NCBI GenBank assembly: GCA_014529385.2
Contig: CM043944.1
Location: forward strand, 65,740,248-65,804,247
Length of the DNA stretch: 64,000 bases
Origin: Adiantum capillus-veneris
Lineage: Eukaryota; Streptophyta; Polypodiopsida; Polypodiales; Pteridaceae
Direction: 5' to 3'
Part shown: one piece after another, positions 23,501 to 36,281 of the stretch
Layout of the letters: every line of letters begins with the position of its first letter
How positions within the stretch are numbered: position 1 is the stretch's first letter
Notes under the pieces: generated by a model
Told to the model about the DNA's origin: nothing
The model's database searches: none
What the model saw: only the letters and a program-made list of their open reading frames with translations
Program-made: the position numbers and the translations under genes

Positions 23501-24335
23501 GCCAAGTGGCCAATCTATCTTTCTGTCTTACGCTATTGCGAACCGACTTGTAGGGTTCAATTTGGCACATGTTGTCACATGGGATACAACATGGTCTAGG
23601 AACTCAAGGAGTTCGGTTTAGCCAATGTGGAGCAAGGCTAATGAGGGTCCCTCTCACTCCCGTCGTAGAGTGTTTGCAATTACCTCCACACACAAGTACA
23701 TCTTGTACTTGAAGGATGTTCTTTTTTACACATCCTTACATGAGACATATCCCACATGTGGAGAATATGAGTCTCTGGACTGACACTGGCGCCATTATTT
23801 CAATTATGTGTCATGACGACAAAGTCTCTAGGTGTTGGTCACATATGTTTTCTAGACCATTTTTAGCATGACATATCATGAGCAATTTCGTGGCAAAAAA
23901 TTGTCGGATACTTAAAATGACTTGTTAAGGTACAAGTACTGCTAAACAACATTACAGATGATTGTTTATACATATAGCACAGCTATAAGTTGTTAATGAA
24001 AAAGTTTCCTTGTCTGTACGTAGAAGTGATCAATGTTTCACCTTCTATTGTGATTCAGACATTTCAGCAAGGCTTGCAAAAGATTGCAACTAAAAGTATT
24101 TAGTTTCTTTTCAGAACTATTTACATTCCTTTCAATGCGTACTAGGCGCATCACATTTTTCATAAGTATTGCCAAGGATCATTATGGATATACAAGTTCG
24201 GGTTAGCTAAATGCATGCACACTAAGTGTTATGGGCCCTAGTGTTTAGCAAAGGCTGATTTGGATATTCCTCAGGTTGTTGCTTATGAAGCATTTTGCAC
24301 TCTATGTGCACTATCTCTATGAGATTACGTTTGGA
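20377..24335 (+). repeat. Interior unit 2 of the LARD-like element
   Basis: Begins ATCAGAGCTAAGGGAGGGAGG, i.e. the primer-binding-site remnant and leader are repeated in mid-element, and it has its own (TC)n (20423-20503, 81 bp). It ends where unit 1 ends (CTATGAGATTACGTTTGG) and then runs on into element-specific sequence. No LTR separates the units. Confidence 0.9.
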
Positions 24336-25298
24336 TTCACTAATCACCAATAGAGGTCATGGCTCGGTTTGGGCGTTTGTGGTTTTTTTCAAGTTAACCA
24401 CGATAGTTATTTCGGACATTGTTGATTCTTCACCAATGTTAAACACTACTGTGATTCCTCGTTACCAGTCATCTGGGACGAGTGTCTGTAAACCGTGAGG
24501 AAAACACACCTCAGTACTGTCAGTTATCCAAGGGGATAGGCACATTACAAAGAGTAATCTTGTGCTAAAGGATCTGCTAAGAGCATACGTTAGCACAATG
24601 CATTTCTGAATAGATGATTTTTCTCCCTATTCTAGAATTTGCTTAAGTACGATTTTCAACTTTGAACACCTCTTGTGGTGGGGTTGGAGATTGTGTCAAT
24701 ACTTTCATACGTCAAGGACTTACCAGGGGTGCTGAAAAAGTATGTTGGCAAGTAACCTTCATTAGGGATGAACATGTAGTTCTTTGTGTTCCAAACTATT
24801 CAGAATTCTAACACGAGGACATTCCCTATCTACGGACGTTTCAAGATACTCATGCGAGTAGGAAATCTGGCTCACACCTGCATGGAAAGTTATGCCAAGG
24901 TTTCCTTGCATTATTCCAGTACCTTCAGAAGCACTGAAAACTGGTTATGCCTTGGGACAACTCTTAGTTGTGGTTACTCCTTCACAGTGCTCAAGTGAGT
25001 TATAAATGGAGTTACCATTTAAACCCAAGTGATTCTTAGTTGTGATTACTCCTATACAGCACTCAAGTGAGTTATAAATGGAGTTACCATTTAGACCCAA
25101 GTGGTTGCAAACGGACAACAATGTTGAAAATCAAGATATTGCTCTTGGTTTCATTGAACCTCCTCACTGCACCAATTATCGGTCATACAGACAACTGGCT
25201 CACTTATGGGACGTCAATAAAGAGAACATTAGTATTCTTAAGAAGATATTACTACTTGTGTTTTCGAGGACGAAAACTCTTCCTTAAGGGGGGATTAA

Positions 25299-25473
25299 TG
25301 TCAGGACAAGGGTCCTACGAGGCAAGGCCCAACCTAGGGGGTTAGGGACCTAGGCCAAGGGCCAGCTGGACCAGTGCAGACTGGGGATCCGCTTAGGGCA
25401 AGTGCTATGAGCTAGCTTATATAAGGGGCGGTATGGAGGAGGATCCCAGGTTCAGTTACCCTAGGTCTTATAT
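25299..25473 (+). repeat. 3' LTR of the LARD-like element
   Basis: TGTCAGGACAAGGG to CTTATAT, matching 15946-16120 with few differences, preceded by the polypurine tract. It abuts an inverted LTR beginning at about 25476. Confidence 0.9.
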
Positions 25474-25475
25474 AG

Positions 25476-25607
25476 TAAAAGGGCAGGGGAACTGAACATG
25501 CTCATCACCACCCAGCCATGCCCTATATAGGCCCTTGGCCTTCTAAATATAGGGACCCCCTTGACTGCATGTCCGTCCTGGCCCTTGGTCCTACCATTCT
25601 CCTGACA
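25476..25607 (-). repeat. 3' LTR of the minus-strand element
   Basis: On the minus strand it starts TGTCAGGAGAATGG and contains TATATAGGGC. It matches 28029-28140 and shares only its first bases with the plus-element LTR. Confidence 0.85.
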
Positions 25608-27470
25608 TTACTCCCCCCTTGGAGAAGCGTTTTCGTCCGCGAAAACACAAGTGGTGGTGTCTTCATAAGAACACAAATGTTTTCTACCGTAACATCCCAC
25701 ATGGATCCAACGGTTCATTTGAGCGGAACCCGGTTCAGTAGGAGGCTCAATGAAACCAAGAGTAACATCTTGATTTTCGACATTGTTGTCCATTTGTAAC
25801 CATCTGATGGTACCGGTTGCTATCCAAACATAGTGTGTAGACTCCATTTAGAACGCTCATGAGCATGGTAAACGAGTTTATCACAACACAGGTGTACCAA
25901 AAAGAGTACCTCTTGTCACTTTCCATCAAAGTAACTTGCTGACATAACTCATTAGCCAATTTTAAGTCCTTGACTTGATCCCAATTTTCATCATCAGTAA
26001 ACAACCCCACCCTAACGAGTGTTCAAGGTTGATAACCTGAGTTATACATGAAGAGACTACCTAGTCGCAACATGCATTAACTGATAGTAAGTAAGCTCCA
26101 AAAAAAGAGCAATAAATGCTTATGAATTTGATTGCTTGGTGCTAATGTACGCACTTTGCATATCCTGTAGCCCAAGATTACACTTTGTAATCTATCAATC
26201 CCCTTGGATACTGACAGTACTGAGGTGTGTTTCCCCCACGGTTTACCGACAGTCTTCCCAGACGACTGGTAAACGGGGAATCACAATAGCGTATAACCTT
26301 GTTAAGGAATCAACAATGTTCGGAATAACCATCGTGGTTAACTTGAAAAATCTACAAACACCCAAACCGAGCCATGACCGCTATTGGTGATTAGTAGACT
26401 CAAAAGAATCTCATAGAGATAGCGCACATAGAGTGTAAAATGCTTCATAAGCAGCAACTTGAGGAATATGCATGCTGTTCCAAATAAGCCTTTGCTAAAC
26501 ACTAGGGCCCATAACACCTAGTGTGCATGCATTTAGCAAAAAGAAGATCCCAACCTGTATTTCCATGGTGATCCTTGCCAATATTTATGGCAAATGTGAT
26601 GCGCCTAGCACACATTAAAAAGGAATGTAAATAGTTATGATAAGAAACTAAATAATTTCAGTTCCAATCTTTTGCAAGCCTTGCCGACAAAGCTTTCCGC
26701 CGCCGGAAGAATTTAATGCGTCACCCGTCGGAAGAAAATCAAGAAGTGATTTTCTGGATACTGATGTTTGGTTCAATAGACATGGTCAATAGTGAATTCG
26801 ACTTCACCATTTCGAGTTACCTGCTGCTTAGAATTGAAAGAATAATCGGCCTTGCCAATCACTGATGCCTTATAAGGCGCAGGCCATGCTTGAGGTGGGT
26901 GTATTACTAGACAATCGTGCCTCGTAAAAATCTATGTAGAGGTTAGCTCTATCGGAGTCATGCTGCTTAGTCCAAATCATACTAATGACTACCAATACTG
27001 GACGTGATATATTAACCCTGGTCCTACTAGACCCGTGGATAATATCTTCGGACACCATGGCCGATATCAACATAAGAACATAGTCTTGCAATACAATTAG
27101 ATACATAAAATGATGAAAATTGCAAGAACTTGAAATTGCGAACCTGACAATCCGTTTGTCTCTATCCGAGGTGAAGTACTTTGTCAACTATCTATGCCTT
27201 TTGTGATGTCGGATGGTATGCTACATATGTCCTTGTGAAATACTTGCCTCAACATACCTGAACGTGTTGAGATGTCTTACTTCCTGCTGCTGTAGAGGGC
27301 CTTGCCCGAGTTGCACCCATAGGTTTGCATGCTTACCTACATGCTCTTGCATGGCACAAATATGTCTTATACCTTCTACTTCATCTGTGAATTCTATCAT
27401 TGGAGTTTTTGGTTGTACTCCTTGCCGTGAACGGCCACGGTCGCATGCCGGTTATGCTGCTGGGATGTAG

Positions 27471-28013
27471 TCATGAAACTCGGGAGGTCATCAACCTCGG
27501 TTCTCCGAGCTTGGAATAACCAGGGGGCCGAAATTTGGAGGGGTGTGTGCCCGGGGTGGGCATGCACCCTTGCTTAGGGTTAATGCTAAAAAACTTTAAA
27601 AAAAAAAGTAACCTACACAGCGATGGCAGGCTGAAGCGCAGGGAACAAAAGCCATCAGCCCTCGCGCTACGCTGGGCTTCTTGACGTGCTCCAGAAACGA
27701 GAAACACTATTGGCTGCCTGGCGAATCCATCAAGCCCAAGATGGAGCAATTTCGTGCAGGTCAAAATCTGGCTTTGTCTGTGTGCAAGAGTTGCTTCCCG
27801 CGGCCACAACTCAGCCGAAACCCGCCAGTCAAGAGGCCGATTCCACTGCCTGCCTGTCGGGCCATGCCTTCCTCGCTTGTGGAGGAGTCCTTCCCATGTC
27901 CTGAGCGCCCTTGAGAGGCCATGCTGAAGTCGATTGAGAGGTTTCCTCCTTCTTCGATCGAGAGAGAGACCTAAAGAGAGAGAAGAGAGAGAGAACCCTT
28001 TCCCCTCCTCCAC
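27471..28013 (-). CDS. Open leader frame of the minus-strand LTR element, product unknown
   Basis: A 180-codon open frame starts ATG GAG GAA right behind the primer-binding site. The same MEEG start and a serine/leucine stretch are found behind the primer-binding site of the plus-strand element, where TC-repeat expansion has taken over. I recognise no domain; it is not a clear gag. It could be a degenerate gag start or chance. Low confidence that a protein is made. Confidence 0.3.
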   Translation of the reverse strand: MEEGKGFSLSSLSLGLSLDRRRRKPLNRLQHGLSRALRTWEGLLHKRGRHGPTGRQWNRPLDWRVSAELWPREATLAHRQSQILTCTKLLHLGLDGFARQPIVFLVSGARQEAQRSARADGFCSLRFSLPSLCRLLFFLKFFSINPKQGCMPTPGTHPSKFRPPGYSKLGEPRLMTSRVS

Positions 28014-28016
28014 CTC

Positions 28017-28028
28017 GCTCTGATACCA
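28017..28028 (-). promoter_or_regulatory. Primer-binding site for initiator tRNA-Met (minus strand)
   Basis: The minus strand reads TGGTATCAGAGC immediately after the LTR that ends at 28029. Confidence 0.85.
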
Positions 28029-28140
28029 GTGAAAGGGCAGGGGAGCTGAACATGCTCATCACCACCCAGCCATGCCCTATATAGGCCCTTGGCCTTCTAA
28101 AAATAGGGACCCCCTTGACTGCATGTTTGTCCTGGCCCTT
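28029..28140 (-). repeat. 5' LTR of the minus-strand element, truncated at its outer end
   Basis: Matches 25476-25590 (AAAGGGCAGGGGA... through GGCCCTTGG), then departs and passes directly into interior sequence of another copy at about 28157. About 20 bp of its outer TG end are missing or replaced. Confidence 0.8.
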
Positions 28141-28156
28141 GGCCCTGGCCCTCGGT

Positions 28157-30051
28157 TCACTTGAGCAGAACCCGGTTCAGTAGGAGGTTCAATGAAACCA
28201 AGAGTGACATCTTGATTTTCTACATTGTTGTCCATTTGTAACCATCTGATGGTACCAGTTCCTATCCAAACATAGTGTGTAGACTCCATTTAGAACGCTC
28301 ATGAGCATGGTAAACGAGTTTATCACAACACAGGTGTACCAAAAAGAGTACCTCTTGTCACTTTCCATGAAAGTAACTTGCTGACATAACTCAACAGCCA
28401 ATTTTAAGTCCTTGACTTGGTCCCAATTTTCATCATCAGTAAACAACCCCACCCTAACGAGTGTTCAAGGTTGATAACCTGAGTTATACATGAAGAGACT
28501 ACCTAGTCGCAACATGCGTTAACTGATAGTAAGTAAACTCCAAAAAAAGAGCAATAAATGCTTATGAATTTGATTGCTTGGTGCTAATGTAGTCACTTTG
28601 CATATCCTGTAGCCCAAGATTACACTTTGTAATCTGTCAATCCCCTTGGATAATGACAGTACTGAGGTGTGTTTCCCCCACGGTTTACCGACAGTCGTCC
28701 CAGACGACTGGTAAACGGGGAATCACAATAGCGTATAACCTTGTTGAGGAATCAACAATGTTCCGAATAACCATCGTGGTTAACTTGAAAAATCTACAAA
28801 CACCCAAACCGAGCCATGACCTCTATTGGTGATAAGTAGACTGAAAAGTAATCTCATAGAGATAGTGCACATAGAGTGAAAAATGCTTCATAAGCAACAA
28901 CTTAATGAATATGCATGCTGTTCCAAATCAGCCTTTGCTAAACACTAGGGCCCATAACACCTAGTGTGCATGCATTTAGAAAAAAGCAGATCCCAACCTA
29001 TATTTCCATGGTGATCCTTGCCAATATTTATGGCAAATGTGATGCACCTAGCACACATTAAAAAGGAATGTAAATAGTTTATGAAAAGAAACTAAATACT
29101 TTTAGTTGCAATCTTTTGCAAGCCTTGCTGAAACGTCTGAATCACAATAGAAGGTGAAACATTGATCAATTCTAGATACAGACAATGAAACTTTTTCATT
29201 AACAATTTATAGCCTTGCCATATGTATAAACAACCATCTGGAATGTTGTTTAGAAATACTTGTAGTTGAAAAAGTCATTCTGAGTATCCGACAATTTGTT
29301 TGGCCACTAAAATTGTTCCTGATACGTCGTGCTAAAAATGGTCTAGAAAACAGATTTGACTAGTCCCTGGTTGGACTTTGTCGTGACACATAATTGAAAT
29401 GATGGCGCCAGTGTCAATCCAGAGACTCATATTCTCCACATGTGGAATATGTCTCATGTGAGGATGTATAAAAAAGAACATCTATCAAGTACAAGATGTA
29501 CTTGTGTGTGGAGGTAACTCTAAACACTCTGCGACAAGAGTGAGAGGGACCCTCATTCATTGCTCCACACTGGCTAAACCGAACTCCTTGAGTTCCTAGA
29601 CCATGTTGTATCCCATGTGACATGTGCCAAATTGAACCCTACCAGTAGGTTCGTAACAACATAAGACAGAAAGATAGATTGGACACTTGGCCCAAAATGC
29701 TTTGTGCCGACATGCCCTTGGCATGGCTCTGTAACATTCAAGCGTACTTAGACGTCTTGAAAAACCAAGCAAAGCATACTAAAAATGGAATAACACCAAA
29801 TCAATAGATGCGTACCTAGAGATTTGAACGTAATGTTCTCTTACCCGTATTCAAATGGAGAGGAGCACGTCCCCCACCTGAACAAACAAACACCAGTGCA
29901 CTGGGAACCCTGGGTGTTGCCTTTGCAATCGAAGCCCTTGGATTAGAATCTACGTAGTCAAACGCCTTGATAAGACTCTTTGTAGAAACTGCTCAACTAG
30001 CAGATAATGGTAACCAACATAGTTAACCGTGTACAGAATGATTGGAATCAC
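28157..30051 (-). mobile_element. Interior fragment of the same LTR family, minus strand
   Basis: 28157-29100 repeats 25711-26640, and the stretch to about 30051 is the reverse complement of plus-element interior (for example 29960-30050 against about 19290-19390). A minus-strand LWIDTGA protease-like motif lies near 29415. An extra 130 bp or so near 29780-29900 is not in the plus copies. The fragment breaks off abruptly at the Gypsy RT (about 30051). Confidence 0.75.
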
Positions 30052-32146
30052 ACTATCTATTCAGATGAGGAACAACACCTTCTATTCTTAGAAATGGTTT
30101 TTAAACGCTGTCAAGAGAAGAGAATTTGTTTGAATCCATTCAAATCTGGCTTTCTAGTCTGGAAGGGACATCTACTGGGACATGTGGTTTCCCGCAATGG
30201 AATAGAAATGGCCAATGACAAAATAGAGTGTGTTCAGCAAGCTAAAGCACCCAGAACTGCTTCAGAGTTGAGTTCTTTCTTGGGTTATGTGAATTTCTAT
30301 AGAAGATTTGTACACAAGTTTGCTTCTCAAGGAGTACCATTATATGAGCTTACAAAGAAGACCAGTAAGTTCAACTGGACTGCTGAGTGTGAGGAGAGTT
30401 TCCAGAATTTGAAAAAAAGACATTACTAGTAAACCAGTCCTTAGGCAACCGAATTGGGATATTATTTTCCACGTACATGTAGGTGCTTCAAGATTGGCAA
30501 TGGAGGCAATATTAGCTCATCCAGATGGCAGAACAGACTATCCGGTCTATTTTGCTAGTCGCAGATTCAGTCAGGCTGAACAAGGCTATACGACTACAGA
30601 GAGAGAAGCCCTCGGAATGGTTTTTAGTGCCACGAAGTTCAGGCATTACTTGTTGGGAAAGTTATTCCATTTTTATGTGGACCATCAAGCTCTTCTGTTT
30701 CTGATTAACAAAGTCATTATTCAAGGCACGTTGATAAGATGGATGATGTTCCTTATGGAATTGGAATTCAGAATTTTCCATAAGCCTGGCCGAAACCATT
30801 GTGGAGTTGATTTTCTTTCAAGAAGTACGGAAGGATATTCAGAATCACCCTTGAGAGATGAGCCAGTGGATGCTGATTTATTTCAGTTAGAGTCAGAAGA
30901 ATCAGTGGATCCTGAATGGTATGATATTTATCAATTCCTTTCCCAAGGTGCCTTTCCAGAGGATTGGAAGCAGAATCAGAAGAAAGCTCTGATCATAAAA
31001 AGCCTTAAATTTACTATCATAGGAGGATTACTTTATCGACTAGGCGTGGATGGTGTACTTCGACGATGTGTCCCTATGGAAGGAAGAATGCAAGTGATTT
31101 CAGAAGCGCATAATGGTGAGTCTGGTGGACACTTTTCCAACGAAGTAACCTACAAGAAGATTCTGCAAGCTGGTCTGTGGTGGAAAACACTGATTGCTGA
31201 TGTCAGAAGTTTTTGTAAAACTTGTGACATATGCCAAAGAATGGGCCGACCAACAGCTGCAGATATGACTCCCTTAATGCCAATACAACCACTGGGAGTA
31301 TTCATGAAATGGGGACTCGATTTTATGGGACCTTTTAAGAAGGTGACTCCCAGGAAGAACAAGTACATAGTAATGGCTACTTGTTATCTTACCAAGTGGG
31401 TTGAAGCTAAGGCTCTTCCTGAAAACACAGCCAAGTCAACTGCAAGGTTCCTGTTTGAGAATATTTTTTGCCGATATGGATGTCCAGCAGCCGATCAAGG
31501 AACACATTTTATCAATGACACTATGGAAATCCTATTGGATATGCTTTCAGTCAAGCATCGGAAATCTACTCCTTACTATCCCAGATGCAATGGACAAGCT
31601 GAAAGTAGCAATAAGACAATAAAGACTATTCTCACTAAGGTGGTGGAAAAGAAACCAGACCAATGGGATTTGAAACTTCAGACTGCTCTATGGGCTTATA
31701 GGACAGCTTATAAGGTAACTACTGGAATGACACCATTCAGAATGGTGTATGGCACTGAAGCTGTGGTTCCTATGGAGTTTGTGATCCCCAGTCTGAGAAT
31801 GGCTGTGAAGTATGGATTAGACTTCAACCATAATCTTAAGAAGAGGCTGGATGAACTGATGCAATTAGATGAACTCAAGCAAAGGGCTATATTGGAACAA
31901 GAAATTGTTCAACAACGAAGGAAGCACTGGCATAATTGCCAAATTAAAGTTCGAGAATTCCAGAAAGGAGACTTAGTGCTTTTATATCAGTCTAGACTGG
32001 GTCCAAAAAGGCCGAACTTGAAGATTGCCTGGGCAGGACCTTTTGAGTTAGACTGGGTCTTCTCCAATGGCATAGTCAGATTGAAAGATTTATCTGGACT
32101 GATGTTTCCAGGAGTATATAATGGAGCAAAGATCAAGCTTTATTAA
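30052..32146 (+). pseudogene. Ty3/Gypsy pol: RT end, RNase H, integrase (5'-truncated)
   Basis: Starts inside the RT (YSDEEQHLLFLEMVF, then GHVVS, SSFLGYVNFYRRF). A one-base change in a run of seven A at 30413-30419 shifts the frame before the RNase H part ([23 protein letters not shown]). The integrase follows: an HHCC zinc finger (H...GGHFS ... CKTCDIC, about 31109-31230) and a DD35E core with GLDFMGP (31319), ADQGTHF (about 31490) and GQAES (about 31600), 35 residues between the second Asp and the Glu. Two or three residues seem to be missing before the second Asp. No chromodomain is evident. Gag, protease, most of RT and the 5' LTR are lost where the minus-strand LARD fragment abuts. Stop at 32144-32146. 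Confidence 0.9.
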
Positions 32147-35100
32147 TCAGAGACCAGAGAAACTGGGCCATAACAAGGTACTAAGGAACTGGAGGCTGCT
32201 GATCAAGAGATACCGGAATCAGACATTTTTGGACTTTTTCATGTGCAACCAATTCCAGCTTCAGAACCAGTACCAGAAGGACCAGATCAGGTTGACCTTA
32301 GAATCAGTACCAGTATGGTCTAGCCAGTCTAGAAATCAGTCCAGTACCAATATGGACACATTTTCCAAATTGTAAGCGCCCAACGGTCAAATGGCACTTC
32401 AATGGTAATTATTTCAAGGATGGGTCGCAATCTTGTCCAATGCATGTTTTCCATGAGAGCAACGACGCACACAAGTCTAGGAGCGGCGAGTGGTGGAGCT
32501 TTTATGGCGCGAATGCGTATAACAGTCTGGAGAGTTAGCATTTTTCTTCATAAATCCCCTACACGACGCTATCCTCCTGTTAACCATTCGCCATCGCCAA
32601 GCTCCTAGGTTTCTTCGCTGCAGCCGCAAACTTCGACCTTTGACGAGACAGTTGGCTGTTAGATAGTCTTGCCAGCGACACCAGGAAACGGCTTCGATAC
32701 GACAAGTAAGTCATCTTCTCCTTCGCCTGTTTCATCGTCGTCATCGACCTCACAGTGTATGGGTAGAAGGAAACGCTCAGAGAAGATGCAGGAGTCTCTT
32801 GAGGAAACCCAGGCCATAGTTGCTGAGGTAAAGGCAAGCCTTCCCGTTATCCCATACAGTAAAATCCAGTGTTACGTATTTACTGATCAAGCAATGACTC
32901 TGCTACAACTCTGGGATCTTCGAGTTGTGTTGCAAGCTACAAGAATTTCTTTTGATGCAGATATCATCAAGAAAGTTCTTGATTCCTTCGACGCTGAAAA
33001 TGGCAGTGCCATGGTAAATAGTAGGAAGGTGTCAGTGACACCAGAAGCCATAGCATTTGCATTCCAGATGCCCAATGAGCCCAAACCTTCTATGGCAACT
33101 GCGCAACAGATAAGTATAGCTCTGAAGGAGGATGAAACGGCTAGATGAAAGCGCAAGGCAAGTGCTCAAGGAGTTCCAGTACCAGGACTGGAAGCCTCCA
33201 CTGCTTACAGGTTTGTAGCTGAAGCAGTAAGCCTTAAGAACAACCCAACGTATGTATCCGAAAAATTATTTGCTATGCTATTGGCCAAGATACTGGATCC
33301 ATAGGTTCCTATCAACCTTTGTCAAATTCTCTCGCATAATGTACTCCAACAGACTGCCAAGCTAAAATCTCAAACTGTTTTCAAGGCCTGGTATGTTTGG
33401 CAATTCCTGTATTGCGCTACTGTTGCAGATGTTAATGAGCAAGTAAAGAAGGCTTGGAGTGAGAAGCCAATTCCTGAACCAAAGAACATTGAACTGTCCT
33501 CAGACGACGAGGAAACAGACAGTCAAACCATTTCAACCGACCTGAAAAGGAAAGCAACTGCAGAACAGGCTGGCAATTCAAAGAAGCCAAAAATTACACT
33601 GACAAAAAGCAGTGAATTTTTGAAGCAGATAGAAAGCCAGGTCAAGACAGTAACCACTGAGAAAGTTGTAGTGAGTCAGACTGAGCAGCAATCTGCTCAA
33701 GAGACTGTGCCTGACCAGTCAATTGTAAAAAATACAGTTGCTACTGGGTCTGGGAAAGATCATACCAAGCCAGCCACTGTCAAGAGGATAGCAGGAGACA
33801 AAGGCAAGAGTCAACTAGACAAAGGGAAAGGTCCAGCGTTCTCGAATTTGCTTTAGGAGTTCCTACAAAATACTGGAAACCTTCTCCAACTGGTAAAATA
33901 TGATAAGTTGTAGCAAATGCAGACTTAGCAATTGAAAGGGCATCTTCTGCTCAAGCAAAGCTGATTATGCAACTCTACCCTATGTGGCTCCAGTGGCAAT
34001 ATATGAGCCTACGGATTCTAATCCAACCATAGTCAAAGACAGATGTTCAGTCCTTATACAGTCTTCTTGGAATACCATTGTCAGTTGTATGGGACAACTG
34101 ATGGAGGCTGCTGGATCAGAAGAGGAAGTCAAAAAGCTCAAAGCTGACTTGACAAAAGCACAACATCAAATTGAAAAGCTCCAGAAAGCCCAGGAAGAGC
34201 AGAATATACAACACAGGATACTGGAAGCTCATTTAGAAAGGACTAATGAGTTGTTGAACAAAAAGTTAGCTAAAGCTGAATCTGAAATAATGATCATCAA
34301 GAATCAACGGAATGAAGCACTGAGAGCTGCCAAGCGGGCTAAAACAATGCTCAGGATGAAGCGGGCGGAATTCAAAAAACTGCTATTGCACCATACAGCT
34401 CTAAAGGCTTCTCTGACTGAAAGATACATTTATAACAGCTTGTCTGAAATTTTAAATCCATTAGGCAATGCTGTTTTCAATTTAGAGAATTTGAAGTCCT
34501 TGATGGAAAGTATGCAGAGCGATTTGCAGGACAAGGTGAGTGAGTAAAATAATGCTCTAATGAACCAAGCTATAATGGATTATATTGAGCAACAGACTTA
34601 TCCGAATGAGGAAGAAGAAGACGAGGAAGATGAAGCTGATCAGGGGAGGATGATCAAGAAGCTGGGCATACAAAGGATGATGATGATGCCCCACCACCAT
34701 CTCCACCTCCAGGACCTGGTACTGGTGGGACAGGGCCAAATGAAGGAGGCCAGTCACAGCCAGACCAGCCATACCAAAAGGAGGGCCAATAGGAAGGAAA
34801 AGACAAAGAGCACCAGTCGGGTAATCAACAGACTGAAGAGCAGCAGCCCAGTCACACTGGGAATCAGCCAACCGATCAGTCCCATCTCAGCAGAGATGCT
34901 AAAGGGAAAATGAAAGTGGACCAGTTGCTGATCATCAGTATTCACTGCAGCTCATTACCTTGAATAGGCAACTGAGACATCAATAGGCCTCCATCACAAG
35001 ACAGTATCTGGAGGATGATGATCTCTTGACTGACTTGGAAAGATTTTAAAGGCTATATGTGGAACCCAGCGAAATGGTAGAAAATTGGAAATCAACAGCT

Positions 35101-36185
35101 TTCCATGATAAAGAAGCTTGTCGACTACCTGCGCATCCCAGTACAGTCCAGCTGCTGCTGGAATGAGTTCCTGAATGGATACTCAATGCTGATGAGAGAG
35201 TGGCAAACCCGCACTCGCAAAGGCAGTCTACTGCAGATTGTCGCTCCCTAGCCCTGGAACTGGAACTTCTGCTGGGTAACAAACCAACTTACCGCTGTAT
35301 GAAGGATATTAGGGTACAAATCAAGGAAGTTTTGGTGCAAATGCAAACTGCCAGAGGTGTTTTGGATTAGAGAGTCTGGTCGAGGCACAGGCAACTGCTC
35401 TCCGAACACTGTTCCAGCTATTGAGAATCACCAGAAAGATGATGCAGAAGGAGAACCAGGCTCTCCTCAATTTCTTAGAATTTGTGCTTGATTCTCCAGT
35501 TCTCTTGTATGCTGTTCCAGTGTAAGGTCTCTGACCCCAACCAAAAAGAGCACCCTTGTACCATGAAATGATCATAATGGAAAAAAGTTACTATTTTTAG
35601 CAGTTTTCCGAATTCTGTCAGTGCCATGATGTTTAAAATGTCATAAAGCTTTGAAATGTGAATTATTATAATTTTTGTGAAAATTTTCCAAATATTGTAA
35701 GTTTTTGGTCACCCGACCCGTCTAGTTTTGACCGTCTCGAAAATCTGCACCTGTACCCCGAATTTGAAAAAAAATGCATTTTCGGACCCCGGGGGCTGCT
35801 AAATATAGGAGGTACTCGGGCCAGTACGCCTTAGTTAGAGCTTCGTATGGCAATTTACGGCATCAAAATCCGATTCGTATGACCCGTTTTAGCCTAGAAC
35901 CAAATTTCCTAAAAATTGTCCGGAGAGGCACCGGGGGCCCGGGACTGTGTGGGAACAGGTCCCAGGCCACTCTAGATCAGCTTTAGCAGCTAGGGGGCGC
36001 CCTCTTGCTTTGTGGGAGTCTTGGGAAAGCTGCCAAGTCTGCAACTCAGTCTCAGAACCAGTTAACCAAGCCAACCTGACACTTGGTGGGCAGAGAACTG
36101 GACTTGCCATTCTTAACTGGAGAAGCTCCCAGATGCATTTAGCAACCCAGATCGATTTTCAGCCTGTAGGAGCCTATTTAAAGAC

Positions 36186-36188
<3 letters not shown>

Positions 36189-36279
<91 letters not shown>
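36189..36279. repeat. (CA)n microsatellite inside the 5' LTR
   Basis: About 91 bp of CA repeat, with a shorter block at 36290-36302. The counterpart in the 3' LTR (40654-40706) is about 40 bp shorter. Confidence 0.95.

Positions 36280-36281
<2 letters not shown>

Larger units (their letters stand above)
15946..25473 (+). mobile_element. Non-autonomous LTR retrotransposon (LARD-like) with duplicated interior
   Basis: Short LTRs (175 bp) at 15946-16120 and 25299-25473 share start TGTCAGGACAAGGG and end CTAGGTCTTATAT. The tRNA-iMet primer-binding site follows the 5' LTR (16121), and a polypurine tract AAGGGGGG with ATTAA precedes the 3' LTR (about 25287-25298). The 9.2 kb interior has no intact ORF and consists of two copies of one 4 kb unit (16128-20374, 20377-24335) plus a unique 3' part (24336-25298). 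A faint retropepsin-like LWTDTGA motif (about 23778) and a C-terminal Gypsy-like tail before the PPT suggest descent from a Gypsy element. No target-site duplication is seen: the right LTR abuts another element. Confidence 0.85.
25476..28140 (-). mobile_element. Related non-autonomous LTR element, minus strand
   Basis: On the minus strand: LTR (28140-28029), primer-binding site (28028-28017), a leader with an open frame to 27471, an interior related to the plus-strand LARD-like element, a polypurine tract (about 25612-25620, read in reverse) and a second LTR (25607-25476). The interior is only 2.4 kb. Part of it (about 26640-25711) recurs at 29100-28157. The last open frame ends CVFADENASPRGE, like the C-terminus of Gypsy polyproteins just before the PPT. 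The element cannot move by itself. Confidence 0.8.

Noticed and set aside
24786-25345. Independent gene near the 3' end of the LARD-like element
   Set aside because: The short frames end at the polypurine tract and resemble the last residues of a Gypsy polyprotein, so they are element remnants.
30413-30429. Programmed frameshift in Gypsy pol at a run of seven A
   Set aside because: The run lies within the RT/RNase H part, not at a gag-pol boundary, and the copy is otherwise truncated; a replication or decay indel is the simpler explanation.
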